A stretch of 64,000 nt of DNA from Oscillospiraceae bacterium (GTDB lineage: Bacteria > Bacillota > Clostridia > Oscillospirales > Acutalibacteraceae), in NCBI GenBank assembly GCA_902780565.1, contig CACZGD010000006.1, forward strand, positions 1-64,000, in the 5' to 3' direction. Made by a program: the position numbers and the translations under genes. The notes beneath the pieces are model-generated. The model did no database searches, had not been told where the DNA came from, and saw only the letters and a program-made list of their open reading frames with translations. Below, piece by piece: positions 34,558 to 44,344 of this stretch. Numbering within the stretch: position 1 is the first letter of the stretch; the number at the start of each line of letters is the position of its first letter.

Positions 34558-34595
34558 TAAAAAAGAAAAGAAGCAGGCGTATTTCAGCCTGCTTC
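34558..34595 (-). terminator. Intrinsic terminator after the lipase-like gene
   Basis: 9-base stem GAAGCAGGC/GCCTGCTTC (34570-34578 with 34587-34595); on the minus strand it is followed by TTTTCTTTTTT. Confidence 0.8.
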
Positions 34596-34609
34596 AAAAC
34601 GCTTGTTTT

Positions 34610-35356
34610 TCAGTCGATTTCGCCGTAAAGCGCCATGTCGGATAGATCAAAACGCAGGACTGCCGAGCCGCCTCTGCAGCCGAGCGCGTCGTATTCGCCC
34701 CAGACGTCTGCGCGCATATAGGAAAGATTATGTGCGCCGTCGGGATCCATCGTATATCCGCCGTTTTCCCGACATGCGGATTTGATCTGCTTCGACAGAT
34801 TCGTAAACGTTGCGGGACTGAGGAGCGGAATGATATCGTTTTTATCCGCAAGGCGAACAAGGTCGCCCTCAGTCTCTTCCTTGACCAGAATAAGGGGAGA
34901 ACCGGCAGTCAGGACGTTCACGATCTCATAGTTTTCGATCAGATCACGGTTTGCGCGGATATGCTGCGCGACCATACCGCCGAGGCTGTGGCAGCCGAAA
35001 ACAAGGGCGCTGCCTTTCGGCACATTCCGCAGGATCGTTTCCACCGCAAATGCGGAATAGGAATTATCTTTATTGAAGGCCGCGGGAACAAGGTTTTTTA
35101 CGCTGTTGACCTGTTCCCGGTTTCCCTTAACGCCGAGCATACTGATGAAATAAACGTCGCGCTGTTCGCCGTCCTTTTCAAGCACCGCAGGGATAATGCG
35201 CATGGGAACTGTGTTCTTCTTGCTGATGATTACGTAATTCATCACGTCTGCGACGTTTGTGCAGACCACCTCGTCCTCCTGCGCGTTTACAAATAGGCAG
35301 AGGGAAGAAAACAGAATCGCACAGAGCAAAAGAATGGAAATGATTTTCTTTTTCAT
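34610..35356 (-). CDS. Secreted lipase-like alpha/beta hydrolase
   Basis: 248 residues. Signal peptide of ~25 residues (KKKIISILLLCAILFSSLCL...NAQ). The nucleophile-elbow segment ALVFGCHSLGGMVAQ resembles the G-x-S-x-G elbow (here C-H-S-L-G-G), and PDGAHNLSY may carry the catalytic His. A lipase-3-like fold is likely; the substrate is unknown. GGAGG lies 9 bases before the ATG on the minus strand, and a promoter is at 35389-35417. Confidence 0.65.
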   Translation of the reverse strand: MKKKIISILLLCAILFSSLCLFVNAQEDEVVCTNVADVMNYVIISKKNTVPMRIIPAVLEKDGEQRDVYFISMLGVKGNREQVNSVKNLVPAAFNKDNSYSAFAVETILRNVPKGSALVFGCHSLGGMVAQHIRANRDLIENYEIVNVLTAGSPLILVKEETEGDLVRLADKNDIIPLLSPATFTNLSKQIKSACRENGGYTMDPDGAHNLSYMRADVWGEYDALGCRGGSAVLRFDLSDMALYGEID

Positions 35357-35388
35357 GGATCAAACCTCCGTTTGAGCGTTGTATATCT

Positions 35389-35417
35389 ATTGTATCATGA
35401 CCGCAGCAAAAAGTAAA
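35389..35417 (-). promoter_or_regulatory. Possible promoter of the lipase-like gene
   Basis: Minus strand: weak -35 TTTACT (35412-35417), 17-base spacer, extended -10 TGATACAAT (hexamer 35389-35394). Confidence 0.5.
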
Positions 35418-35445
35418 GAGACGATTTGTGAACAGCGGAACGGCG

Positions 35446-38400
35446 TCAGGCTGTCGGCTGCTCAACGATCGCGGCAACGGTGATGTTATTGCCGGAAAGC
35501 AGGGAATAATCCAGAAAGATCCTGCCGCTGCCTGCCGTTTCTATGTCAACGACTCCATTATAGTTCGTGTCGGTATCGCCGAAGGTGACTGTTTTCGCAA
35601 AACCGCTTTCATCTCTGAGCGTCAACGAAGCAAGTGAGCAATAGCCGCCGAGATAGAGCCGATACCGGTGGGCGCCATCTGTCGGGGAGAGGACGGAAGA
35701 GAAATGACGATAGGCAACGAGTCCGCAGGTCGTTGATCCTCCAGGGATGCTTGTGCCGTCCATCCAACCAATCTGATAGTTATCGTCAAACAGGACCGGC
35801 GCGCCTTCCGAGAGCATTGGTCCGATCGCCTCGGGTGCTGCACCTGCCTTGCGTTCGGCCCGCATAGTTCGTATTGATACCGTAGAGCATCCAGTCCATA
35901 GCGTCTGCCGGTATCGTAAAGGACGCGTTTTCCTTTTCGAGCTTCCTTACCGAAAGAGAAATGGATGCGCGGCCGACCTCGGGACGGTCGGAGGGAAGCT
36001 CCGACGCGGATGCGGAAAAGCTTGCGGAAACGACGGTTTGTTCCGAAACGGCAGCGCGGAAGGCGACCTCATAAACGACGCCGTCGCGACTTCCTCCCCG
36101 GTTCGCAAACGGAGCACCGGAGCTATCCTGCCCGATCACGCTGAATGCCGTCGGTTTGCCGTTAACAGTCACCGCGGCCAGCTCGCCCCAACCGGATCTG
36201 CGATGGATGCGAAGCGTGTAGGTCCGTTCCCCGAAAGCGCGTTTCCCTGAGAATCGGCCGTTTGCGGGGAACACCGTGACGGTCTGGTTTTTGCCGTTTC
36301 CCTGAAGGCTGACTGCTGTTTCGCGATATTGTCCGTCTTTATATGCGACGGTCTCGCAGTCGTCTTCATAGAGGATCTGCGTATCCGCCGCGTTTTCCGA
36401 GGGATAAACGTCCAGCGTCAGATGGCTCCAGTCCCCGGCGGATGTATTCCTCATATTGTCCGCGAGAATATTAACGCTGCCCATCCGGACAAAGATCGGA
36501 GAGGTGTTCAGATCGTGGGTGACGCTGACGGCCGCAGGTCCGGTGTAACAGGTTCCGGTCCATACGTCCATCCACGCGCCGTCGGGAAGGAACACATCAC
36601 GCGAAACCTCTCCCTGCGCAAGCAGATAAAAATACAGATGCGCGTGATTGTTGCCGTCGAAATATTCGATCCGGATATCATGCTCGGAGTTCGCGGGGAT
36701 GAAATCAGTCGTGAAAGAGACGTTGAATACGTCCCAGCCGTCCACGATCTGTTTGCCGTCCAGCCAGATCCGGATACCGTCGTCTGCCATCACACGGATG
36801 AACACCGGTTTGTCGCCGACGCGGAGTTTGCCGCTCCATCGCACGGAAAAATAATCGGAAACGCTCAGACCTTCCGGCGCGGAGAAGATCCAATCGTGAT
36901 AGGGGGAAGCCTCCTGCCGGACTATCTCCGGCGTCCCGGACAGCGTTTCGTTTGCAAAATATTCCGCCTTCAATCCGGGTTGTCCGTTGCAGCTGAAAGA
37001 ATAATCAGTCGCCTGCGGAAAGCTGTCGGCAAGCGGGGCGACAAGGATGTTGCTGCCGAGCAGGTATTCGTCGTTCGCGCTTGATTCCCGATATTGCGGA
37101 TACGTGACGTCAAGGCGGCGGACGATCGGCAGTCCGGTCGTATAATTCTCATGTGCCAGACTGTAGAAAAGCGGAAGCAGACGGTATCGCATATCCACGT
37201 ATGTATGCGTAACCTCTTCCGCTTGATCTCCGTAAAGCCACGGCATCCGGGAGTAGGGTTTCGTGCAGTGCACGCGCATGATGGGAGACAGTGCGCCGTA
37301 CTGGATCCAACGGATGTACATATCCGGCGTGACTTCGGACGTGTGCCCGCCGAGGTCGGAGCTTATATACGGAAGGCCCATCCCTACGCCGCCGTAAACG
37401 GTGTTGAAAATCTCATCCGCCAGATCTGCGCTCGTAGTCCCGATATCTCCCGTCCATTGCAGAGAATAGCGGTGCGCGGCGAGCTCGCTTGGGTATTCCA
37501 TTTCGCCGTTCCCGATCCCGTCCACGTTAGCCATGATCGCGGGGCGTCTCGCATATTCGCCTTTTTTCGCGGCGGATTCATAATAGTTTTTCGTGATCTC
37601 GTAATATGCGTACATTCCGGTCGTGTAGATCGAAAGATCCTCATCAATAGGTTTTAACCCCGTCCACCAGTTACGGTCGTACCACCAGTAATCCAGCCCT
37701 TTTTTGAGCAGATTTTTCAAATTATAATTCCGGAAATACACTTCCGAAGCGTCCAGCAGATTCGTCGTTCTTGCGGTCGGTTCCGGGTGATCGTTGAAAA
37801 TCACGCCGACGCCAAGCTCGTGCGCCTTTTTCAGAAAACTGCTCATGAACGGGAAATCCTTCAGATTGACGGAATACCCGGTACCGCCGCCGGACATGCG
37901 CCAGTCTGTATCGATCACAAGCATATCGATGGGGTAACCGCGGTCAAGATAATCGTTGATCTGCGCAAGCGCGGTCTTTGACGTGTATTCGTAATAGCGG
38001 GAATCCCAGAACCCGAGCATCTGCAGCGGCAGCATTTCGCTTCTCCCCGTGAGCGTAACGAAATCCCGGGTAAAGGTCTCGTAGCTCCCCTGCGGCAGGA
38101 AAACAAATACGTCCTGCGCCTGATTCGAGAGGTCCCACCCATTATTCTTTTCCGTCAGCCTGCCCGGCGCGTAGCCGTTTGCGGAGGGGATCACACGCGG
38201 AGAATCGCAGAAATACCAGGCGTTCAGTTCATCGGAGGGGGAGGGAAGGAAAACATTGGCGTCCGTCTCCGTTTCAAACTGCCAAAGCAGGTCGCCGTTG
38301 GCGCTTGTAATATAAGAACCTTCCGCGTTCTTTGCGTCATTCGCAAGGTGGACGGAATACTTTGCGCTCCGGATCACGACGGTTCCGTTCTGCTCGGAGA

Positions 38401-38656
38401 CTGTAAAGTCAACGTCTTTCCAATTATCTCGATTCTGAACGGTGAAGGAAGGACGGTTTTCAAAGCCCTTCGGTCCTTTTGTCTCGATTCTGACAAGCGA
38501 ATCGCTTAACAGCTCAACGCGTACTTCTCCGACCTCATAATAAGACGGCAAGCCTGCGGCGTATACATTCGGATCGTACGCGGGCGAGTTGTCGACGCCG
38601 AGCGTACCGAACAGGGACGTCAAGAGCGAAATGAAAAAGCAAATGATCCTGATCAT
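35446..38656 (-). pseudogene. GH31 glycosidase with PA14 domain, frameshifted near the 3' end
   Basis: Signal-like N-terminus (residues 1-20), a GH31 N-terminal beta domain (~45-200) and a catalytic barrel (~205-560) with DMLVIDTDWR, DYWWYDRNWW and PYISSDLGGHTSEV. An inserted PA14 domain follows (~600-740: LKAEYFANETLSG, FIRVMADDGIRIWLDGKQI), then beta-sandwich domains. The motif WWYDRNW differs from the WxDMNE of alpha-glucosidases and recalls the alpha-N-acetylgalactosaminidase-like GH31 branch. Near 35866 the frame is lost: YGINTN is followed in another frame by MRAERKAGAAPEAIGPML and continues to 35446. Removing one base after the Asn codon restores one ~1069-residue protein. AGGAGG precedes the ATG at 38656. 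Confidence 0.75.
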
Positions 38657-38713
38657 AGCGAGAGCCTCCTGTTTTTTTTCATATTCTTTTTATGGAGCCG
38701 AAGGAAAAAGACG

Positions 38714-39151
38714 TTATTTCAGAATCGTGATACTGTCTCCGGGGCGGACCTCACCGCCTGTTTCTACAGTAGCGAATACGCCTTCGCGCGGCATGACGCA
38801 TTTCCCGACAAGCTTGCTGATCGCACATCCCTCATGGCATTCTTTGCCGATCTGACTGATTCTGATCACGCAATTCCCGATCCTGAGGCGTGTGCCGACA
38901 GGGAGCGTATACAATTCAATCCCCTCTGTGGTGATGTTTTCCGCAAACACGCCGTGGCATAAGCCGTCCTTGGGGCCGGTCTTTGCTTTTTCGATGCTTT
39001 CAACCCCCAACAGGCTGACCTGCCGATGCCAATGTCCGGCGTGCGCGTCTCCCTGAAATCCGTAGTTCTCGATGAGGATACCGGGATCAACCTTTGTTTT
39101 CGGGGTTCCTTTCTTTTCGCTGATATTGACGGATACGACCTTTCCGTTCAT
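38714..39151 (-). CDS. MOSC domain protein
   Basis: 145 residues. NYGFQGDAHAGHWHRQVSLLG, FAENITTEGI and IGKECHEGCAI fit the MOSC (molybdenum cofactor sulfurase C-terminal) family of small stand-alone domains that bind or transfer sulfur to Mo/W-pterin, with the conserved Cys in GKECH. The ATG at 39151 has better spacing to AAGGAGG than the upstream GTG at 39160. It is the last gene of the tup-moe-moa unit; its role may be in cofactor maturation for AOR. Confidence 0.8.
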   Translation of the reverse strand: MNGKVVSVNISEKKGTPKTKVDPGILIENYGFQGDAHAGHWHRQVSLLGVESIEKAKTGPKDGLCHGVFAENITTEGIELYTLPVGTRLRIGNCVIRISQIGKECHEGCAISKLVGKCVMPREGVFATVETGGEVRPGDSITILK

Positions 39152-39178
39152 GATAATCACACCCTCCTTAGGTTCTTC

Positions 39179-40111
39179 TCAACCGCCGATGCGGTTGAGC
39201 GCATGGCTGTGTGTATTCGGGTCTTCAAAACGATGTCCCGCAGGTTTGCGCAGGATCGCGTTGCGGATTGCCTCACGCAGCGCTTCGGGATCATTTATAA
39301 AAGGCAGCAGTTCGTACGTCTCCGGCTGTCCGAGGCAGGGTTTGACGCGCCCGTCGCTGAGAAGCCGCACGCGGTCGCAGGAGCCGCAAAACTTTTTTGT
39401 GATCGGAGAGATCAGTCCGATTTTTCCTCGGAAACCATGGGCGGTGTAATACACGGCGGTGCCGTCGGTTTCCCCGGTGGGACACAAAAACGGAAACATC
39501 GACAGGATCTCCGCCGACGGGATGCGGAGCCGCGGATCTTCTCCTGCGTCGCTAAAGGGCATCAGTTCTATAAACCGAACGTCAAGCGGATAGGCTTTTG
39601 CAAGACCGATGAGTTTTTCGGCACCGGTTTCATTTACGCCTCGGATCAGGACCGCGTTGATGCGCACACGGTCAAAACCGAGGGAAAGCGCGGTTTCAAT
39701 GCCGTCGAGCACAGGGGAAAGCGCGTCTCTTCCCGTCAGTTTTCTGTAGCATGACGCATCAAGAGAATCCAGACTGACGTTCACGGCGTCCACCCCTGCA
39801 GCCCGCAGCGCCGTCGCTTTCTGCGCGAGCAGCAGCCCATTCGTTGTAATTCCCAGAATATCCGGCGCAGCGGCGTATTTGATCTTTGCAGCAATCTCGG
39901 CAATATCCGTACGAACGAGGGGCTCCCCACCTGTCAGGCGGATCTTTCGGATCCCTTCGCGCGCAAAGCCCGCGGCAAGCAAGGCAAGCGTATCCGGGGA
40001 GAGCTCCTCCTCCGCAGGCGCAGCAGCGCCGCAATAGGCGCAATGCAGATTGCACCTTTGCGTAACGGATATTCTGAGATACCGGATCTCTCTGCCGAAG
40101 CTATCCTTCAT
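39179..40111 (-). CDS. moaA: GTP 3',8-cyclase MoaA
   Basis: 310 residues. Radical-SAM CNLHCAYC (CxxxCxxC) near residue 20, a second C-terminal cluster FCGSCDRVRLLSDGRVKPCLG, and the terminal Gly-Gly required for activity. It opens GTP to 3',8-cyclo-GTP, the first step of pterin cofactor synthesis, with MoaC next. The ATG at 40111 (AGGA 8 bases upstream) overlaps the moaC end by 11 bases; an in-frame ATG at 40144 lies deeper in moaC. Confidence 0.93.
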   Translation of the reverse strand: MKDSFGREIRYLRISVTQRCNLHCAYCGAAAPAEEELSPDTLALLAAGFAREGIRKIRLTGGEPLVRTDIAEIAAKIKYAAAPDILGITTNGLLLAQKATALRAAGVDAVNVSLDSLDASCYRKLTGRDALSPVLDGIETALSLGFDRVRINAVLIRGVNETGAEKLIGLAKAYPLDVRFIELMPFSDAGEDPRLRIPSAEILSMFPFLCPTGETDGTAVYYTAHGFRGKIGLISPITKKFCGSCDRVRLLSDGRVKPCLGQPETYELLPFINDPEALREAIRNAILRKPAGHRFEDPNTHSHALNRIGG

Positions 40112-40583
40112 AATGATAATCCTGTTTCCCGCCGGTTTTTTCAAGAAGACGGATGCATTCGATCGTCATTCCGCGATCGATCGCCTTGCACATATCGTAT
40201 ACCGTAAGCGCCGCAACGGAAACTGCGGTCAGCGACTCCATTTCAATCCCGGTGCGATAGGTACATCTGAGCGTCGATACGATGAGCAATTCGTCGGTTC
40301 CGTTGTCAAAGAAATCGATATGAACGCTGTCGATCGGGATGTTGTGACACAGCGGGATCAGTTCCCATGTTCGTTTTGCAGCCATAATCCCTGCGATCCT
40401 TGCCGTCGCAAGCGCATCACCCTTTTTTAGCTCCGAGGAAAGCAGCTTACGCAGCGTTTCCGGCTGCATGCGCAGCTTCGCTTCTGCTTGTGCCGTACGC
40501 GAAGTGATCTGCTTTTCCCCGACGTTGACCATATTGGCGCGTCCGTTTTTATCCAGATGCGTAAAATCCAATGAGTTTTTCAC
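40101..40583 (-). CDS. moaC: Cyclic pyranopterin monophosphate synthase MoaC
   Basis: 160 residues from a GTG at 40583 with GGAGGG 5 bases upstream; the ATG at 40628 lies in the preceding gene. FTHLDKNGRANMVNVGEKQITSR, GIMAAKRTWELIPLCHNIPI and GIEMESLTAVSVAALTVYDMCKA are MoaC signatures. It converts 3',8-cyclo-GTP into cyclic pyranopterin monophosphate. It lies between the MoeA fusion and moaA, with a start 2 bases after the upstream gene ends. Confidence 0.93.
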   Translation of the reverse strand: MKNSLDFTHLDKNGRANMVNVGEKQITSRTAQAEAKLRMQPETLRKLLSSELKKGDALATARIAGIMAAKRTWELIPLCHNIPIDSVHIDFFDNGTDELLIVSTLRCTYRTGIEMESLTAVSVAALTVYDMCKAIDRGMTIECIRLLEKTGGKQDYHYEG

Positions 40584-40584
40584 G

Positions 40585-42462
40585 TTATCCCTCCACACGG
40601 TAGCCGCCGAGCGCTTCCAGTCTTTCAAGAAAAGCTTTGCTATGCAATATCGAAAAGAACTGCTGTACTACGGGGGTGTTCATCGTTTGCTCATTGACAA
40701 GGAAATCGTATTCCTCGTTATAAAGTGGGATGAAATCCAGTCCGTAGATCTTCGCAGCGGAAAAGATCCCCATTCCGGCGTCAGCGTTTCCCGCGGCAAC
40801 CGTGGCGGCAACCGCGGTATGCGTGTACTTTTCGTTATCATATCCGGGAATGTCCGCTGGCGTCAGGTCGTTTTGCTTCAGCAGATAATCAAACAGAATG
40901 CGTGTTCCTGCTCCGCGCTGACGGTTGACAAAACGGCGTCCCGGCAGATCACGCACGTCTTTGATCTGAAGCGGGTTGACTTTTGCGACCATCAGCCCCT
41001 GAACACGGCCTACGCCTTTTTGCAAAACGGCGCCGCCGTCCGGAAAATACTTTTTTACATAGGATTCGTTATACTCACCGGTGGCTTCATCAAGAAGATG
41101 AATGCCGCCGAGATGCGCCTGCCCGGCGCGAATGGCCTGAATAGCCCCCATGCTGCCGACGTGAGAGGAGACGATCCTGAGATTCAGTCCCTGTCGCTTT
41201 GCGAGATCCGCAGCTTCATCGATCAAGGGATCGTGGCTGCCTGTGATGACAAGCGTGTTTCCTCCGCCTGTCTCATTCAAAGGACGGATTTTAACGGCGG
41301 AACCGGCCTCAAGACCTTCCAGATCCTGAGCGATCTCGAGAATGCCGCCGGCTTTCGTCACGCTTGTGATCACGCCTGCGCCGCGCGCCAACGGTACGGC
41401 ATAGCGTTTCTCACCGATTTCGCCGACGGAAACGCGGATGAACTCCTTATATTTTAACGAAGAAACAATTTTTTTGGTTATGATCGCGTCAACGTCCTGT
41501 TCGGCGTGCGCAGTCCGTTTATAAAAGTGGTCGATCATGGGCTTCACAAACTGCTCCATGACGACCATGGCGGAAACGGGATACCCGGGCAGGCCCAAAA
41601 CGGGTTTTTCTCCGATCTCTCCGATCACGGCAGGTTTCCCGGGCTTCACGGCGATCCCATGCAGATGCAGCGTGCCGTTCGATCGCACGAGATCAGCAGT
41701 CAGATCATCCCGTCCGGCAGAGGATCCGGCCAGAATCAGGACCGCGTCGTTCTCGCGAACCGCCTGCAAAACAGCTTCCCTCAGGTCCTCTCGGTTGTCC
41801 CGCACGATCGGATGAACGATCGGCTGCGCATCCCAACGGCGCAGCATGGCGGAAAAAATCACGGAGTTGAATTCAATGATCTCACCGGGCTTCGGGGTAT
41901 TTGTCGGCGGCACGATCTCATCCCCGGTCGGGATGATTCCGATCCGCGGCTGCTTTTTTACGGACACCTCGGTTACGCCGCCTGCGAGCAAAGCGCCCAA
42001 AAGCGCGGGTGTGAGGCAGGTCCCGGTCGGAGCGATCATATCGCCCATACAAAGATCTTCCCCGACCTGCCGCACGTTTTGCCAGGGATGGACCGCGGCA
42101 AGGATTTTGACGGCGCCGTCGGCCTCTTCCCGAACGTCTTCTACCATAATAACGGCATCGGCGCCCTGCGGCATCGGATCGCCGGTATCCACAACGGCAT
42201 ACTGTGCGGACGTCAGGATCTTCGGGGAGACTTCGCTCGCCCCGTATGTGACCTCAGCAGCCACGGCAATGCCGTCCATGGCGGAAGCATTATAGTGCGG
42301 GGCGCTGATCGCCGCATATGCGGCTTCGGACAGGATGCGCCCATCCGCCAGCGCGGTTGGTATTTTCTCGCTCTCAGCGTAAAATGAGAGCGAATTCAAA
42401 ATCGAAATAAAGCTTTTTTTCGCCTCCGAAAGAGGCGTGTTTTGTAAATAATCGTGTTTCAT
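40585..42462 (-). CDS. MoeA fused to a periplasmic-binding-protein-like domain
   Basis: 625 residues. Residues ~1-400 are a complete MoeA (NASAMDGIAV, DTGDPMPQGADAVIMVEDV, IIPTGDEIV, AGSSAGRDD, GLPGYPVSAM), the metal-insertion enzyme for Mo/W-pterin. Residues ~410-625 form a PBP-like type-2 domain (TGSHDPLIDEAADL, GTRILFDYLLK, NADAGMGIFSA), as in known MoeA-PBP fusions. That domain could bind an oxyanion or ligand, but this is unproven. A second, shorter MoeA is encoded immediately upstream. Confidence 0.88.
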   Translation of the reverse strand: MKHDYLQNTPLSEAKKSFISILNSLSFYAESEKIPTALADGRILSEAAYAAISAPHYNASAMDGIAVAAEVTYGASEVSPKILTSAQYAVVDTGDPMPQGADAVIMVEDVREEADGAVKILAAVHPWQNVRQVGEDLCMGDMIAPTGTCLTPALLGALLAGGVTEVSVKKQPRIGIIPTGDEIVPPTNTPKPGEIIEFNSVIFSAMLRRWDAQPIVHPIVRDNREDLREAVLQAVRENDAVLILAGSSAGRDDLTADLVRSNGTLHLHGIAVKPGKPAVIGEIGEKPVLGLPGYPVSAMVVMEQFVKPMIDHFYKRTAHAEQDVDAIITKKIVSSLKYKEFIRVSVGEIGEKRYAVPLARGAGVITSVTKAGGILEIAQDLEGLEAGSAVKIRPLNETGGGNTLVITGSHDPLIDEAADLAKRQGLNLRIVSSHVGSMGAIQAIRAGQAHLGGIHLLDEATGEYNESYVKKYFPDGGAVLQKGVGRVQGLMVAKVNPLQIKDVRDLPGRRFVNRQRGAGTRILFDYLLKQNDLTPADIPGYDNEKYTHTAVAATVAAGNADAGMGIFSAAKIYGLDFIPLYNEEYDFLVNEQTMNTPVVQQFFSILHSKAFLERLEALGGYRVEG

Positions 42463-42474
42463 AGGATCCTCTTA

Positions 42475-43677
42475 TCAAAACAACGTGATCGTGACCTCTG
42501 TCCCGGCGGAGATTCCTTCCGCATCACGGTCTATGCAAAGATACCCGTCCGCGCGGGAGAGCTGTGAGATCACACCGGATTTTCCGTATACGGGGACCGC
42601 AGTATTTCCGTTGAGCTTCACACAAAGAAATTCCTCTCTTCCGTGGTTGGACGACACATGCTCTGAAAGGCAGGCTCTTGCCTCCCGAGAGGGGAAGACC
42701 GTTCCGTAATAGGCGGCGACCGCCGGTTTCACGACTTCGTTCGTCACGAAGTAGCAGGCTGCAGGGTGTCCGGGAAGTCCGAAAAGCACAGCGCTGCCAA
42801 CGGAACCGATGATCGTCGGCTTTCCCGGCTTTATCGCGATCCCATGCGCGAGGAGAGCGCCGAGCGATTCGACTGTTTTTGCGGTCAGATCCATTGTGCC
42901 TGCGGAGGACCCGCCGGAGAGCAGAACGAAATCGTTTTCCCTGCATGCCCTATGCAAAGTATCGATAAAGATATTCTCCTGATCCGGGATCACGCCGTAA
43001 AATCTCGGCTGAACCCCGAATTCCGCACACAGCGCCCGGAGAATATGGGAATTCACGTCTCGAACGCAGCCGGGGGGTACCTGCTGATCGACAGAAACGA
43101 GTTCATTTCCGGTCGAGATCATCCCGATTTTCGGCGGACTGACGACCGGGACTTTGGCAAATCCGGCAGCGGCAAGCACGCCGATCTGTGCTGCCGAAAG
43201 GATCGTCCCCTCCGGGAGGATCGTTTCTCCTGCACGGACGTCGTCTCCGATCCCGGTCACAAACTGCAGCGGACTTACGGATTTTGCGATCAGGCAGTCG
43301 CCGAGAATATCTTCCTCTGCGTATTCAACGGGGACCACCGCGTTTGCGCCAAACGGAAGCATACCTCCGGTCGGGATCCGCATGCAGGTCCCGTGTCTGA
43401 GCGGCGCGTCGGCGGATTCCCCCATACGGATCTCACCTGCGACGGTCAAAGGCACCGGGGCCGTTTCGGATGCGCCGAAGGTATCCGCGGCAAAGACCGC
43501 ATAACCGTCCATTGTGGATCTCGCAAACGCCGGGATGTTTTCTTCGCTTTGCAGGCGGCAGGCAAGGATCCGCCCGGCGGCGTTCTGCAGCGGCGCGTTT
43601 TCGGTGCGTCGTTTCAGTGAGCTGCCGAGCTTCCCGGCGATTGTTTTTGCTTCCTTCAGTGAAATGACTTGCAGCAT
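42475..43677 (-). CDS. moeA: Molybdopterin molybdenumtransferase MoeA
   Basis: 400 residues from the ATG at 43677 (GGAGA 7 bases upstream). FARSTMDGYAVFAADTFG, RIPTGGMLPFGANAVVPVEY, MISTGNELV, LLSGGSSAGTMDLTAKTV and GLPGHPAACYF are MoeA signatures. It inserts molybdate or tungstate into adenylylated pterin made by MogA. Two MoeA paralogues side by side, beside a tungstate importer, fit the idea that one is dedicated to tungsten. Confidence 0.9.
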   Translation of the reverse strand: MLQVISLKEAKTIAGKLGSSLKRRTENAPLQNAAGRILACRLQSEENIPAFARSTMDGYAVFAADTFGASETAPVPLTVAGEIRMGESADAPLRHGTCMRIPTGGMLPFGANAVVPVEYAEEDILGDCLIAKSVSPLQFVTGIGDDVRAGETILPEGTILSAAQIGVLAAAGFAKVPVVSPPKIGMISTGNELVSVDQQVPPGCVRDVNSHILRALCAEFGVQPRFYGVIPDQENIFIDTLHRACRENDFVLLSGGSSAGTMDLTAKTVESLGALLAHGIAIKPGKPTIIGSVGSAVLFGLPGHPAACYFVTNEVVKPAVAAYYGTVFPSREARACLSEHVSSNHGREEFLCVKLNGNTAVPVYGKSGVISQLSRADGYLCIDRDAEGISAGTEVTITLF

Positions 43678-43681
43678 CGGT

Positions 43682-44344
43682 TTATCTCCATGTCCATTGT
43701 GAAAAAAATGCCTTCCCGAAATCCGAACGCGGAGAGCGCAGCTCCTCGGGGGCGCCGCACTCGGAGATCCGTCCGCCATCCAGAAGAATGATCTTGGTCG
43801 CGATCGAAAAGGCTTGTTTTGGCAGATGGGTCGAAAAGACCAGCGTTTTATCGGGGACGTCGAATTCCTGCCGCAGCAGCTCCTCCAGCGCTTCGCCTGT
43901 GGCAAGATCCACGGCGCTCAGAGGTTCATCCGCAAGAAATAACGCAGGATCGGCGGCAAGACTGCGCGCAAGATACATACGCTGTTTTTCTCCGCCGGAG
44001 AGGGAAGAGGCTTTCCTGTCTTTGAGGCCGGCAATGCAGCATTCACGCAGGAATCTGTCGCAGCGCTCCTGATCCGCAGCGGCAAGCAAAACGTTTTCGC
44101 GTACAGACCGCCGGAAACAGAAAGGGGCCTGTGGCTGAAAGCAGACTGTCTCAGGAGAAAACGACGCGGTGATCTCGCCGCTATCCGGTTTTATCAGTCC
44201 TGCGAGCAAGCGCAGCAACGTGGATTTCCCGGAGCCGTTCACGCCGATCAGCGCGACACGTTCTCCGTTTTGTATTGTCAAATCTTCTATTTCGAGTGTG
44301 AAATCATCCGATAGTTTTTTCTTGAGTTGAGAGATCCGTATCAT
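43682..44344 (-). CDS. tupC: Tungstate ABC transporter ATP-binding protein
   Basis: 220 residues from the ATG at 44344 (AGGAG 8 bases upstream, ATGA overlap with tupB). Walker A GVNGSGKST, Q-loop FQPQAPF, signature LSGGEKQRMYLARSL and Walker B ALFLADEPLSAVD are complete. Lies directly after the permease gene and ends 4 bases before moeA. It powers oxyanion import; tungstate specificity rests on the TupA-type binding protein. Confidence 0.88.
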   Translation of the reverse strand: MIRISQLKKKLSDDFTLEIEDLTIQNGERVALIGVNGSGKSTLLRLLAGLIKPDSGEITASFSPETVCFQPQAPFCFRRSVRENVLLAAADQERCDRFLRECCIAGLKDRKASSLSGGEKQRMYLARSLAADPALFLADEPLSAVDLATGEALEELLRQEFDVPDKTLVFSTHLPKQAFSIATKIILLDGGRISECGAPEELRSPRSDFGKAFFSQWTWR

